Origin: Conchocele bisecta
Taxonomy: Eukaryota > Mollusca > Bivalvia > Lucinida > Thyasiridae
Length of the DNA stretch: 64,000 bases
Assembly: GCA_029237695.1 (NCBI GenBank)
Contig: CM055280.1
Span: 31,043,102 to 31,107,101, forward strand
Reading direction: 5' to 3'
Below the pieces are notes generated by a model. The model was not told where the DNA came from. It searched no databases and saw only the letters and a program-made list of their open reading frames with translations. A program made the position numbers and the translations under genes. Shown here piece by piece: positions 34,479 to 42,486 of this stretch. Each line of letters opens with the position of its first letter. Position 1 is the stretch's first letter.

Positions 34479-34929
34479 ACGAATCTATTCCGGTGGGTGG
34501 TGATCGGGCGAATGAGACGGCGTAAATCATAGGAATCACGATTTGCCTGGTTTGGCCCTCAGGTACGTTTTTATCTTTGACTCTTTTGTTACCTGGGAGT
34601 TGAATTGGGTTATTGCCCATTATAAAAGTAGTAAGATTATTACTGATCCTAGTGCTTTTGAGAGGGGTCAAGTGATTCTGGTGTGGCGAGGACCTGGCAT
34701 CAGATCAGGATTATTCTGATTTCAGGGCTGAATATATAGCTTTGTTATTTTAAATATTCAGTTTTGATTTTGGGATTTGTCCTCCCATTTGTACATGTAC
34801 TTGAACATGTAGATGTACTTGTACAGGTAATATATGGGATTTAGTACTAAACCCCTTGACCCGGCCTTAAATGACCTTAGCTGTTGATAGGCCGCTAAAC
34901 CCAAACAAACAAACAAACGAATCTATTCC
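34479..34929 (+). mobile_element. SINE-like retroposon, complete, with 13-bp TSD
   Basis: The element 34,492-34,916 (425 bp) starts GGTGGGTGGTGATCGGGCG and ends ACAAACAAAC. It is bounded by ACGAATCTATTCC (34,479-34,491 and 34,917-34,929). Same family as 25,895-26,333. Confidence 0.8.
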
Positions 34930-35132
34930 ATGACTTGCTCACATTCAGCACCGTTAACTCTTACAATGATGACTGTGTCGTTTGTTGTTTATTTTCCAAT
35001 TTTCCCATCAATAATTAACATGCTTTAACATCACTTCAGATTTCGTGTCCAGCATTATAATGGTTAAGAAATATTGAAAACAAGAAATGTGGCCTGTCGG
35101 CAGACGAATGCCCCAGCTGTAAGGCAAAGCAC

Positions 35133-35360
35133 AGGTTGAAGTAACGGACCGAGGTCTATAAATACATTAAATATGCCTAAAAGCATCAATAAATGAAGAA
35201 AAAAATATTATTTTTTTTACCCCCTCCATCTAATCATTATAGGTAATCTATAATGATTAGATGAGGGGGTAAAAAAAATTAAAAAAATTCTTCATTTACT
35301 GATGCTTTTAGGCATATTTAATGTATTTATAGACCTCGGTCCGTTACTTCAACCTGTGAG
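35133..35360. repeat. Foldback element with ~100-bp arms
   Basis: AGGTTGAAGTAACGGACCGA, GGTCTATAAATACATTAAAT and ATGCCTAAAAGCATCA are mirrored by TGATGCTTTTAGGCAT and TCGGTCCGTTACTTCAACCT. The centre has CCCCCTCCATCTAATCATTA mirrored by TAATGATTAGATGAGGGGG. Confidence 0.85.
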
Positions 35361-35440
35361 GCAAAGATAACGAGGGCACATTTGAAAGCAAACAATGCCG
35401 GATGATTGTGGAATTTTCACAACCCATAGAGGACCACAGT

Positions 35441-35676
35441 GCTCCAGATAAGTAATTTGTAATTGAGTATTGTCATTCCATCATTTCTGATGTAATTGGG
35501 TATCTCAAAATGTTAATTGGTTAAAATAAAATAACACTACTATTTACACATCAACAGACAGCAATTGCTGAATGGTTTGCTTCGAAATGAAAACATGTCT
35601 TGGCATTTCATTAGAATTGTCTCCTTGGAGACAATTCTAATGAAATACCAAGATGTGTTTTCATGGAAAATAAGAA
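35441..35676. repeat. hAT-like MITE, GCTCCAGATAAG family, truncated copy 3
   Basis: Left terminus and central foldback (CTTGGCATTTCATTAGAATT mirrored) are present; the right third is gone after TTTTCATGGAAAATAAGAA. Confidence 0.65.
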
Positions 35677-35811
35677 TATGAAGCAGTTACGTGAAAGGAA
35701 ACAGACATTTACACGAACGGGACATACGGACGGTACTATATAACAACATAATGCCCCCCTTACCATTTGGTTGCGGGGCCATGAACATGATAAATACAAC
35801 AGAAACATTTA

Positions 35812-36010
35812 ATCACCAGCGTCGGACTACGGATCGGGAGACCCCGGGATCCATTCCCACCTCCACCGCTGCAAATGGTCGACCCTGTGTTTCTTTGGGC
35901 AAGATAACTTCGTGCTAGCCTAGTCCAATCGGATGGGGACTTAAATAGTCGGTCCTGAATGCAAGGTCATCGAGCCAGTGCCGTCGTTAAATCAAAGTAT
36001 TTACATTTAA
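35812..36010 (+). repeat. Candidate tRNA-derived SINE fragment
   Basis: Contains ACGGATCGGGAGACCCCGGG with ATCCATTCCCACC, CTTTGGGCAAGATAACTTCG and a 3' ATCAAAGTATTTAC. The promoter-like head is weak, so this is a tentative call. Confidence 0.35.
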
Positions 36011-36495
36011 TCACCACTGTAAAGGGGGAAAGGAACGTAGTTGTGTATGGCAGTAGATTTGTGTCTATGTTCGATCGGCATATTTTCATTTGATTATCGC
36101 ATAATTATATTCAATAATCAAATGAATATTGATGATTATCGAACGTAAATACTATTGTTATTTTATGGTTGCATATATGTTCAATAATTAAATACATTAT
36201 TGTAATTTCACAATAAACGGTTTATTTGTATGTTCAATAAATCAAACGTAAATATAAATTCGTTCAAACATATATTTACCCAATTGAATATAAATATGCA
36301 CTGTCTGCAGATAACAGTTCTGCTATTTATTCGATAAATCGAACATAAAATAAACTGATATATTTACCTAATCAAGCATAAATATAGTTTGTTTAAACAA
36401 TTATGTGTGCTACATTGAACACACATAGTGCACTGCTGTATTGGTTCGATTATGTTTATTTTCAGTTAACTCAATCGAACGTATATATGTGATGT
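36011..36495. other. Gene-less AT-rich region
   Basis: Rich in CAATAATCAAATGAAT- and TTCGATAAATCGAAC-like short inverted motifs that grade into the tandem array to the right. No gene. Confidence 0.4.
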
Positions 36496-36499
36496 CAAT

Positions 36500-36765
36500 T
36501 GTTTTGTTAAACATATTGGTTCGATAAATTATACATATTGGTTCGATTAATGATACATACATATAGGTTCGATAAATGATACATACATATTGGTTCGATA
36601 AATGATACATATATTGGTTCGATAAATGATAAATGGTACATATATTGGTTCGATAAATGATGCATATTGGTTCGATAATTGATACATACATATATTGGTT
36701 CGATAAATGGTACATATATTGGTTCGATAAATGATACATATATTGGTTCGATAAATGATGCATAT
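36500..36765. repeat. Minisatellite, TTGGTTCGATAAATGATACA unit
   Basis: About ten units of 20-32 bp built from ATTGGTTCGATAAATGATAC plus variable (ATAC)n. A 131-codon reverse-strand frame across it is only the repeat read through. Confidence 0.8.
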
Positions 36766-36768
36766 TCA

Positions 36769-36795
36769 GGGGCGGATCCAGGATTTTGGTTTGTT
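36769..36795 (+). repeat. CAGGGGCGGATCCAGGA element terminus
   Basis: CAGGGGCGGATCCAGGATTT matches, in inverse, the AATCCTGGATCCGCGCCTG terminus at about 61,720. Here only one end is seen, abutting the minisatellite. Confidence 0.45.
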
Positions 36796-36878
36796 TCTTT
36801 GTCATTTAGCCCAGATGAGAATGTATGTTCCTGATTTCAAAGCACGCAAAAATGCCTCAGAATGGTCAAATGTCTCAT

Positions 36879-36950
36879 CTACAGTGGAACGTCTCTAAAC
36901 CGGACACCCTGTGACCAGGGTGTCCGGTTTGGAGAGGTTTCACTGTACTA
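36879..36950. repeat. Foldback repeat, CCGGACACCCTGGG family, copy 3
   Basis: ACAGTGGAACGTCTCTAAAC then CGGACACCCTG, mirrored by CAGGGTGTCCGG and GAGAGGTTTCACTGT. Confidence 0.75.
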
Positions 36951-36975
36951 TGGATTGGATCAGATCATAGTATAC

Positions 36976-37114
36976 CTGCAAAGGTCATAGCCCGCGTCAT
37001 GCGCCGTGTAGAGGTCATGTGGAGACGCCAGTTGACCCCCGAGGTCGTTGCAGAAAGCCGCGGCAGCGGTCAATGTCATGTCACCGTATTCAGGGCTGGG
37101 TTTACCGTGGAATA
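36976..37114 (-). CDS. Host gene exon: first half of a Link-like domain
   Basis: On the minus strand a TTTTCAG acceptor (37,115 onward) precedes a 139-bp open segment that ends at GCAG before a GTATAC donor (36,970-36,975). The segment contains LTAAAAFCNDLGGQLASPHD and LYTAHDAGYDLC. The spacing C-x4-GxxLASPxxLYxAxxxGxDxC is that of the Link (hyaluronan-binding) / C-type-lectin-like fold. The exon starts in phase 1 (two leading bases), matching the PAN exon at 55,348-55,666, which ends with one base of a codon. The two therefore plausibly belong to one secreted or membrane protein. The rest of the Link domain would be in a further exon to the left, which I did not find. Confidence 0.55.
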
Positions 37115-37319
37115 CTGAAAATGAACATACTGTAATGGACAGTCGGTAAAGTAAATAGTTCATACAGTTCGTACAGTGTTCGAGGCCGGATATAAGCATT
37201 TGCTCATACAATGTACACAAACTTCTTCGGCTCTATTCGTAGTGCATTCCCTTACGTTTTATCCAAAGATGTGCAGGATCAGAATTATATTCATAAGTAC
37301 ATGTACATAAAAACACATA

Positions 37320-37482
37320 CGATCGAGATTCTCGGTAATTAGCCGGTACATATTTACAGCTGGGTGGACTGAAGCAGTGTGAATAAAGTGTCTTGCTCAA
37401 GAACACAAACGAGGCTCGAACCCACGACCGTATTCGTACGATCATCAGTCGGACGCCTAAGACCGCTCGACCACGCGCTCCA
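37320..37482 (-). repeat. tRNA-derived SINE (minus strand)
   Basis: Read on the minus strand it starts GGAGCGCGTGGTCGAGCGG, with an A-box-like TGGTCGAGCGGTC, then a B box GGGTTCGAGCC, then the body TTGAGCAAGACACTTTATTC and CAGTCCACCCAGCTGTAAAT. That is the layout of a tRNA-headed SINE with a conserved central domain. It ends about 107 bp from the left Polinton boundary. Confidence 0.65.
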
Positions 37483-37584
37483 TATCATGCACGTATACGT
37501 ATATAGCATTGTGGCATATGTACAATGGAGGTACGATGATAAACGGTAGTATATATAAAAAAATGACACACATCAAACTTATTA

Positions 37585-37589
37585 ACAAT
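37585..37589. other. Polinton target-site duplication, left
   Basis: ACAAT immediately outside the left terminus; identical to 54,680-54,684. Confidence 0.75.
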
Positions 37590-37774
37590 AGTAGTATATA
37601 AGAGTCACAATGATACCATCACCTATGGAAGGTGCCAGCTACGCGCGGCACCTTCCACAGCATGATGGTATCATTTGTGACTCTTATATACTACTACCGC
37701 GAGACCATATATTTATGACATGAGAAGATACACCCTATTAGAGATAAAAATCCCTATGTTATACTCAGTATATA
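37590..37774. repeat. Polinton left terminal inverted repeat
   Basis: 185 bp, an exact reverse complement of 54,495-54,679 by eye. Its outer 106 bp (37,590-37,695) is itself an imperfect palindrome: GTAGTATATAAGAGTCACAA pairs with TTGTGACTCTTATATACTAC around a GGAAGGTGCC/GGCACCTTCC stem with an asymmetric AGCTACGCGC loop. The inner edge carries TATACTCAGTATA, a motif repeated near the right end, and a TATA-like run just before the first gene. Confidence 0.9.
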
Positions 37775-37783
37775 TATAACATA

Positions 37784-38077
37784 ATGGTTCTAGTTAAGTG
37801 TGCGTGGTTGAAGACAGGTAGTCACGAGAGATGTTTTCGTACCGGTATTTACGAATATTGCAAACATCACCGTGCATGGATGCGAAGAGGTTCCGTTTCA
37901 CCTCGCCCATGTCGGCATTGTGGGGTAGGGACCAAATCCGAGTCACTGCTATGTCCACCATGTGGTGGCACTCAGGCTACTCATCGAATGGTTAACAAGG
38001 GATTACGTGCTCGCAAGTATTATCGTTTAGTAATAATTCAAATCGGAAAGTCAGTTAGAAAGATAGAATCGATCTAA
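37784..38077 (+). CDS. Small cysteine-rich zinc-ribbon-like protein (97 aa)
   Basis: The ATG lies 10 bp inside the left TIR, directly after a TATATATATAAC run that could be its TATA box. The protein has two metal-binding-like clusters: an N-terminal C-x(n)-CF...YCKHH block (residues ~6-30) and a CRHCG...LCPPCGG block (~43-62), followed by a basic tail. I recall similar small two-CxxC proteins in invertebrate and fungal genomes, but no function is established to my knowledge. It could bind nucleic acid during early expression (inference). It is uninterrupted. It is the first gene from the left end and points inward, with the next ORF 108 bp downstream on the same strand. Confidence 0.6.
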   Translation: MVLVKCAWLKTGSHERCFRTGIYEYCKHHRAWMRRGSVSPRPCRHCGVGTKSESLLCPPCGGTQATHRMVNKGLRARKYYRLVIIQIGKSVRKIESI

Positions 38078-38185
38078 TAAGTCACGGTGTTTCTACAGCA
38101 TTAAAACACTGTAAAAAACATTATCAAACTAATTTTATAAAATTAAAATTGAACAGAAAAAACAAGTACCAATATAAAAGAGAAA

Positions 38186-38578
38186 ATGGATAATACAATA
38201 CAATTGGAATTGAAAGTTTTTAATGGCTGTGTTGAAGAAGTTTACGAAGAATACGGGGGTTATAATCCTGTATATAAATTCTATAAAATGAGAACACTAG
38301 GCGATATCGAATATATGAAATACCAGCGTAATTTATTACGCTCCGACAAAAACGTTGCATTTACAATATTATACCGGCAATTATGTCAACTATACAAGAG
38401 GCAAATACGAACATTAAGACAGATAATGCGTATCGGATATGAAACTAAGGCGTATTATATAAAACTATTAAACCCAACGATTCGTTTACGAACGTACATT
38501 TCTACGATATCACTTATACATTTATGTTGTAATCACAACACCAAGCAGACGACAATGTTTCACTTACACGTGTTATAG
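38186..38578 (+). CDS. Hypothetical protein, Tyr/Arg-rich (130 aa)
   Basis: An open frame starting MDNTIQLELKVFNGCVEE. It is rich in Tyr, Arg and Leu, predicted mostly helical, with LYRQLCQLYKRQIRTLRQIM near residues 72-91, and no membrane segment or recognised domain. The AT-rich leader (38,090-38,185) has several AAAA runs. It may be a small basic DNA-binding protein, but nothing in it proves that. The last ~25 residues (after about 105) look less structured and could be read-through beyond an ancestral end. Not recognised. Confidence 0.4.
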   Translation: MDNTIQLELKVFNGCVEEVYEEYGGYNPVYKFYKMRTLGDIEYMKYQRNLLRSDKNVAFTILYRQLCQLYKRQIRTLRQIMRIGYETKAYYIKLLNPTIRLRTYISTISLIHLCCNHNTKQTTMFHLHVL

Positions 38579-39137
38579 ACATGCAATATAACATGCAAAT
38601 TATGTGTCCTACCTTACACGTATATTAAGTGTCCATTTTATAGAGAGATTACACGATTACGTCTTCCGGGATGAAACATAAACACACTGTAATATATACT
38701 ACACACACGTGGGTGTGTATTACACAACCCGCTATCGATATTCCGGAAGTATTGGTTGGTTGGTTGGTGATTGGTGATTGGTTGGCATGTTTTTTATTTT
38801 TTTAATTTTTCTTTTAATAATTTAGAACGTTATAACCTATATTATTAAATAAAAAACGAACTTATTATATAAAAAGCAAATAAAATAAAAAAGAGTAAAT
38901 ATTTGGTATTGCACAACACGGTTTTAGCTTAATATATGTAAAATTAACAACAATACTTTGTCTTGGGGGACGCCCCTTGACGAAAAATGAGCGCTCAGTG
39001 CACCCGTGCTAACACTTCCAAGGTTGCCTAGACTTTCGACACTAATTACTAGATCAGCCGAGAGATGGGGGTGTGCAGTACGGGTAGCTACACCTCGCTA
39101 AGCCAAACAGAAAAAGAATGAATGAATGAATGAATGA
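38579..39137. other. Non-coding segment of the Polinton
   Basis: No ORF of note. Contains (TTGG)n-like ATTGGTTGGTTGGTGATTGG near 38,750-38,785, an AT-rich block (38,790-38,930), and a GC-richer 160-bp island (38,955-39,105). The island ends in ACCTCGCTAAGCCAA, the inverted partner of GTGGCTTAGCGGGGT at 39,144. Confidence 0.5.
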
Positions 39138-39220
39138 AAGAGAGTGGCTTAGCGGGGTGGACCCAGAAGGGTTTTGCTGGCGCGGGTTCGAGCCTCGGTG
39201 TGACCCAACTTTTTTTTTTT
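39138..39220 (+). ncRNA. tRNA-like Pol III unit inside the Polinton
   Basis: TGGCTTAGCGG (39,145-39,155) matches an internal A box. GGTTCGAGCC (39,185-39,194) is a consensus B box at tRNA spacing, and a T11 run (39,210-39,220) would terminate RNA polymerase III. The 3' GTGTGACCC has no pairing partner where a 5' acceptor strand should be (AAGAGAG), and the D arm does not close. It is therefore not a canonical tRNA: either a tRNA pseudogene, a SINE head, or a small Pol III RNA of the element. Confidence 0.4.
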
Positions 39221-39293
39221 AAATTGTTTATAATTTTCCTAAAATTAATTAATAAATTGTTTACTGCACCAATATAATTATTTAATAAAAATA

Positions 39294-39900
39294 TTAATTT
39301 CTTCCGACTTTATCTCCAAGTTTTTCCCTAAATTTATCCCAATCAGTACACTCAATTTTGGGCATGGTGGCGCGCGCCTTGATTCTTATATCATTTTTTA
39401 ATTGTTCATATCTCCCCATTTCTTCCACCACGGATTCAAACTCTAAATTTGATATTTTCTTATCGGCCAACGCTTTGGACACCATAACGTCGATGGTATT
39501 TTTCTTCGACCTGGCGAGAACAGATATTCTATCATGTTTTCACATTTTTTCTCTAGTTTTCCACCCGACGCCCAATTAATTACCACACACAAGAAACGGC
39601 CGACACCGCACATAAAATCCCCACTACAGGAACCGTTATAATGGTGGATATAATTGCAGCTGTCCCCGCCCCACACAACACAGAAACACTCGCTAGAGCC
39701 GTGCTAGATGCTTCAGCCGTGTTCACCGCGCGTCTATATTGTTTAGCGTTTCTTTTTCTATTTGTATATTCTCTAACTAAAATATCCTGCATAGCGACGA
39801 TATTATTCAACCTAAAATCTGAACTTCTTTCGTTAATTGTACACAGTGTTGATGGAGTGGTATTGACAATTGGAAGCGGTGATTCGTTCATAATTTTCAA
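39294..39900 (-). pseudogene. Conserved Polinton hydrophobic/helical protein, frameshifted
   Basis: One protein split over three frames. The N-terminal part (39,900-39,580) starts MKIMNESPLP and has a basic helix (YTNRKRNAKQYRRA) and a hydrophobic segment TAAIISTIITVPVVGILCAV (~residues 80-99). The C-terminal part (up to 39,485 and on to 39,294) is helical and charged, with VSKALADKKISNLEFESVVE and YEQLKNDIRIKARA. Frame changes lie near 39,585-39,592 and at the T4 run 39,537-39,540, both short-homopolymer or dinucleotide contexts. I recall this arrangement, a membrane segment followed by a VSKAL...EF helical tail, in invertebrate Polintons; no function is known. It is the last gene of the minus-strand cluster read from 42,472. 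Confidence 0.5.
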
Positions 39901-39911
39901 TATATTAGTAT

Positions 39912-41704
39912 TTACAAAATAAGTTCAATTAACAACGAGACAATAGTGGAAGAACTCTCTGGGTCACCGATTTTCGTAACAAAGTTAATAACACTACCTT
40001 GGGAAAGTCTAATTCGATCATTACCGGAGAACGAAACCACCGTCGAACTATCTCCAGAGATTTTAATGACTCCAACCCCCGTTCTTCCCCATCTACTACA
40101 ATATTTATCGCGACCGCGCCAATAGGTTTACCACTACCATTAACCGAGCAGACCGCCATTCGGATAACTTCACCCGCAGCTGTCATAGTGTATCCCCCAC
40201 ATTTATTACTCGCTTTGGCACCGAACGAATATTCATAGTGCCCCTCAACCAATGAGCCCCGCTTCTCAGCCCAAACTGTTATGGCACGTTTTAGCGTTTT
40301 CATTGTTCGCACTATTCCGGCAAGCGCACTGTTTGCGTTATATGCCTCAGTACGAATCTTATAAGAGGCCTCCTCAAGAGCTTTGGTCGCGGCTATACGA
40401 TCATGTTTCAGTTTCTCGGAAATTTCGGTTATCTTTCCGTCTAGTTCGGTAAGTGCCGCTTCTCTGCTGAGAGAGTCCTCTAAGCGCAACGCATCATAAG
40501 CCTCCGTAATGGTAGCCTGGTGGCCTTTTAGGGCTTTCTCAACACCCGACCGGGCCTCTTTTTGAAATTCGGTTATTTTTCCGTCTAGTTCACCAACCAC
40601 CGCTTCTCTGATGAGCCCGTCCTCTGAGCGCAACACCCTATAAACCTCCGTAAGGTCCGCCTGGTGGTCTTCCCGGGCTTTCTCAATACCCGTTCGGACC
40701 CCCTCAACCCCCAACCGGGCCTCTTTTCGAAATTTGGTTATTTTTTTGTCTAGTTCAGTAAGTGCCGCTTCTCTGTTGAGAGAGTCCTCTGAGTGCAACG
40801 CCCTATAAGCCTCCGCAATGGCCTCCTTGTGGTCTTCTCGGACCCCCTCAACCCCCGACCTGGTCTCTTTCAGAAATTCGGCTATTTTCCCGTCTAGTTC
40901 GGTAAGTTTCGCTTCTTTACTGAGAGAGTCCTCTAAGCGCAACGCATCATAAGCCTCTGCAAGGGCCTCCGCAAGGTTCGACTGGTGGTCTTCTCGGACT
41001 TTATCAATACCCGACCGGGTCTCTTTTCGAAATTTGGTTATTTTTTTATCTAGTTCGGCAACCGCCGCTTCTCTGATGAGAGAGTCCTCTGAGCGCAACA
41101 CCTCATAAGCCTCCGTAAGGTCCGCCTGGTGGTCTTCTCGGGCTTTCTCAATACCCGACGTGGCCTCTTTTCGAAATTTGGTTATTTTTTTGTCTAGTTC
41201 GGTAAGTGCCGCTTCTCTGATGAGAGAGTCCTCTAAGCGCAACGTATCATAACCCTCCGTAAGGGCCGCCTGGCGGTCTTCTCAGACTTTATCAATATCC
41301 GACCTGGTCCCTTTTCGAAATTTTGTTATTTTCCCGTCTAGTTCGGTAAGTGTCGCTTCGTTGCTGAGAGAGTCCTTTAAGAGCAACGCATCATAAGCCT
41401 CCGTAAGGCCCGCCTGGTGGTCTTCTCGGACTTTATCAATCCCCAACCGGGCCTCTTTTCGAAAGTTGGTTATTTTTTCACCTAGTTCGTTTAGTTCCGT
41501 ATGCGTTTCTTCACGACTTTGTGTATTCACAGCCAGGGCATATTCTCTAAGTTGTGATAGTAGACTCTTGTGAATCTCGTCCGTGGCCACCGATATAGTT
41601 CTATTGATCAAGGCCTTTGTTTTTTGGGTAGTTAAAAAGTCGCCCTCTGTCGGGATGAATCCCCCTTCTGTCGGTTCCAAACTACCTGGTCCGTATATAC
41701 TCAT
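39912..41704 (-). pseudogene. Fibre-like coiled-coil protein with C-terminal globular head, broken
   Basis: Starts MSIYGPGSLEP at 41,704 (an upstream in-frame ATG at 41,740 is less likely). A shaft of about eight ~45-residue repeats follows, each of the form LTELDxKITxFRKExRSGI then REDHQ and EAYDALRLEDSL, strongly heptad-like. The last ~100 residues lose the repeat: WAEKRGSLVEGHYEYSFG and GGYTMTAAGEVIRMA begin a Gly/beta-rich head. Breaks: an in-frame TGA at 41,282-41,284 where sister repeats have an Arg codon (CGA to TGA, a CpG transition), and a frame change at the C5 run 40,076-40,080 inside the head, after which coding continues in another frame to a TAA at 39,912-39,914. A shaft plus head recalls trimeric virus fibres that bind cells. 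The role is inferred from architecture. Confidence 0.6.
40440..41480 (-). repeat. In-gene tandem repeat encoding the fibre shaft
   Basis: DNA units of about 135-150 bp carry TTTCGAAATTTGGTTATTTT, TCTAGTTCGGTAAGTGCCGC and GAGAGAGTCCTCTAAGCGCA (plus-strand reading). Unit lengths vary: one copy has an extra GCAAGGGCCTC-like stretch near 40,960 and another an extra segment near 40,690. This indicates expansion and contraction by unequal exchange in multiples of three. Confidence 0.75.
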
Positions 41705-41773
41705 TTTCAATAATGTTGATAATATATATATTACGAACATGCGTTTAATTCTAAATAATTTTCTTAAAATTAA

Positions 41774-42472
41774 TTAATTTGAAATTTCTAGGACGACCGA
41801 AATCGGGTAATCGTTCTTCAACTCTCGCCCTTTATCATCAAGAATAGAAATCTTCAACTCGTGGATGTGTCCCGATTCCAAAACTTTCATCTCGGGGTGT
41901 GGGAAGTCTAAGGTCAGGGTCTCACCAAAGAAACAGTCGCTAGCGGGCACGGTTTTCAGTAATGTGCTGGGAGTGCCGTCTACCGTGTTGTACGATGTGT
42001 TCACCCGATCCAGGTGCACCCCGAGAGTTTTTGTGAAGGCAAAGTTTACTGGGGTCATCCCCGTGATCGACCCCGCAACAAACCGTTCACCCTCGTCGTA
42101 AGGGGGTGAACGGTTTAATCTTAACATTGAGGCCAACCCCGGGGTGATATCTAATTTTTTATAAACGTACAATGTCGCAAGCCCCGTGGCTTTTTCGATT
42201 TCGAGAGCGGCTAAACCAGGAATCTTCTCCGCTATTAAAGCTTGGAGATCTCCGAAACCCCAAAGGCCAGGACGTAATGTGGCAGTTGAATGAATAGGGT
42301 CGTCTAAATCTAAAGGATCTACGGCTCTGATATACTCGTACGTTTTGAGGTTTTTCCACCCGACCGTGAACGTGATTGATCTGAGGCCTACCCGGCGTTG
42401 TCCGCAGCAGTTGTCGATTGATTTTTGAAGTTCACAACTCCCTTTTTGAACATTAGTGATAGTAGCAAACAT
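41774..42472 (-). CDS. Candidate minor capsid (penton-like) protein (~232 aa)
   Basis: I take MFATITNVQKGSCELQ at 42,472 as the start; an earlier in-frame ATG at 42,502 would overlap the divergent gene. The frame is intact. Length (~232 aa) and a beta-rich pattern with a C-terminal strand block (HIHELKISILDDKGRELKND followed by YPISVVLEIS) fit a single jelly-roll minor capsid/penton protein of Polintons. This assignment rests on size, order and that C-terminal pattern, not on a diagnostic motif. It lies directly upstream of the fibre-like gene on the same strand, as expected if fibre and vertex proteins are co-expressed. Its start is only 14 bp from the divergent start at 42,487. Confidence 0.45.
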   Translation of the reverse strand: MFATITNVQKGSCELQKSIDNCCGQRRVGLRSITFTVGWKNLKTYEYIRAVDPLDLDDPIHSTATLRPGLWGFGDLQALIAEKIPGLAALEIEKATGLATLYVYKKLDITPGLASMLRLNRSPPYDEGERFVAGSITGMTPVNFAFTKTLGVHLDRVNTSYNTVDGTPSTLLKTVPASDCFFGETLTLDFPHPEMKVLESGHIHELKISILDDKGRELKNDYPISVVLEISN

Positions 42473-42486
42473 AATAATATCTTTCA

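Noticed and set aside
36410..36805. 131-codon minus-strand frame with a YHLSNQYM repeat
   Set aside because: It is a read-through of the TTGGTTCGATAAATGATACA minisatellite.
39138..39209. A genuine tRNA gene
   Set aside because: A and B boxes are present but neither the acceptor stem nor the D arm pairs, so it is reported only as tRNA-like.
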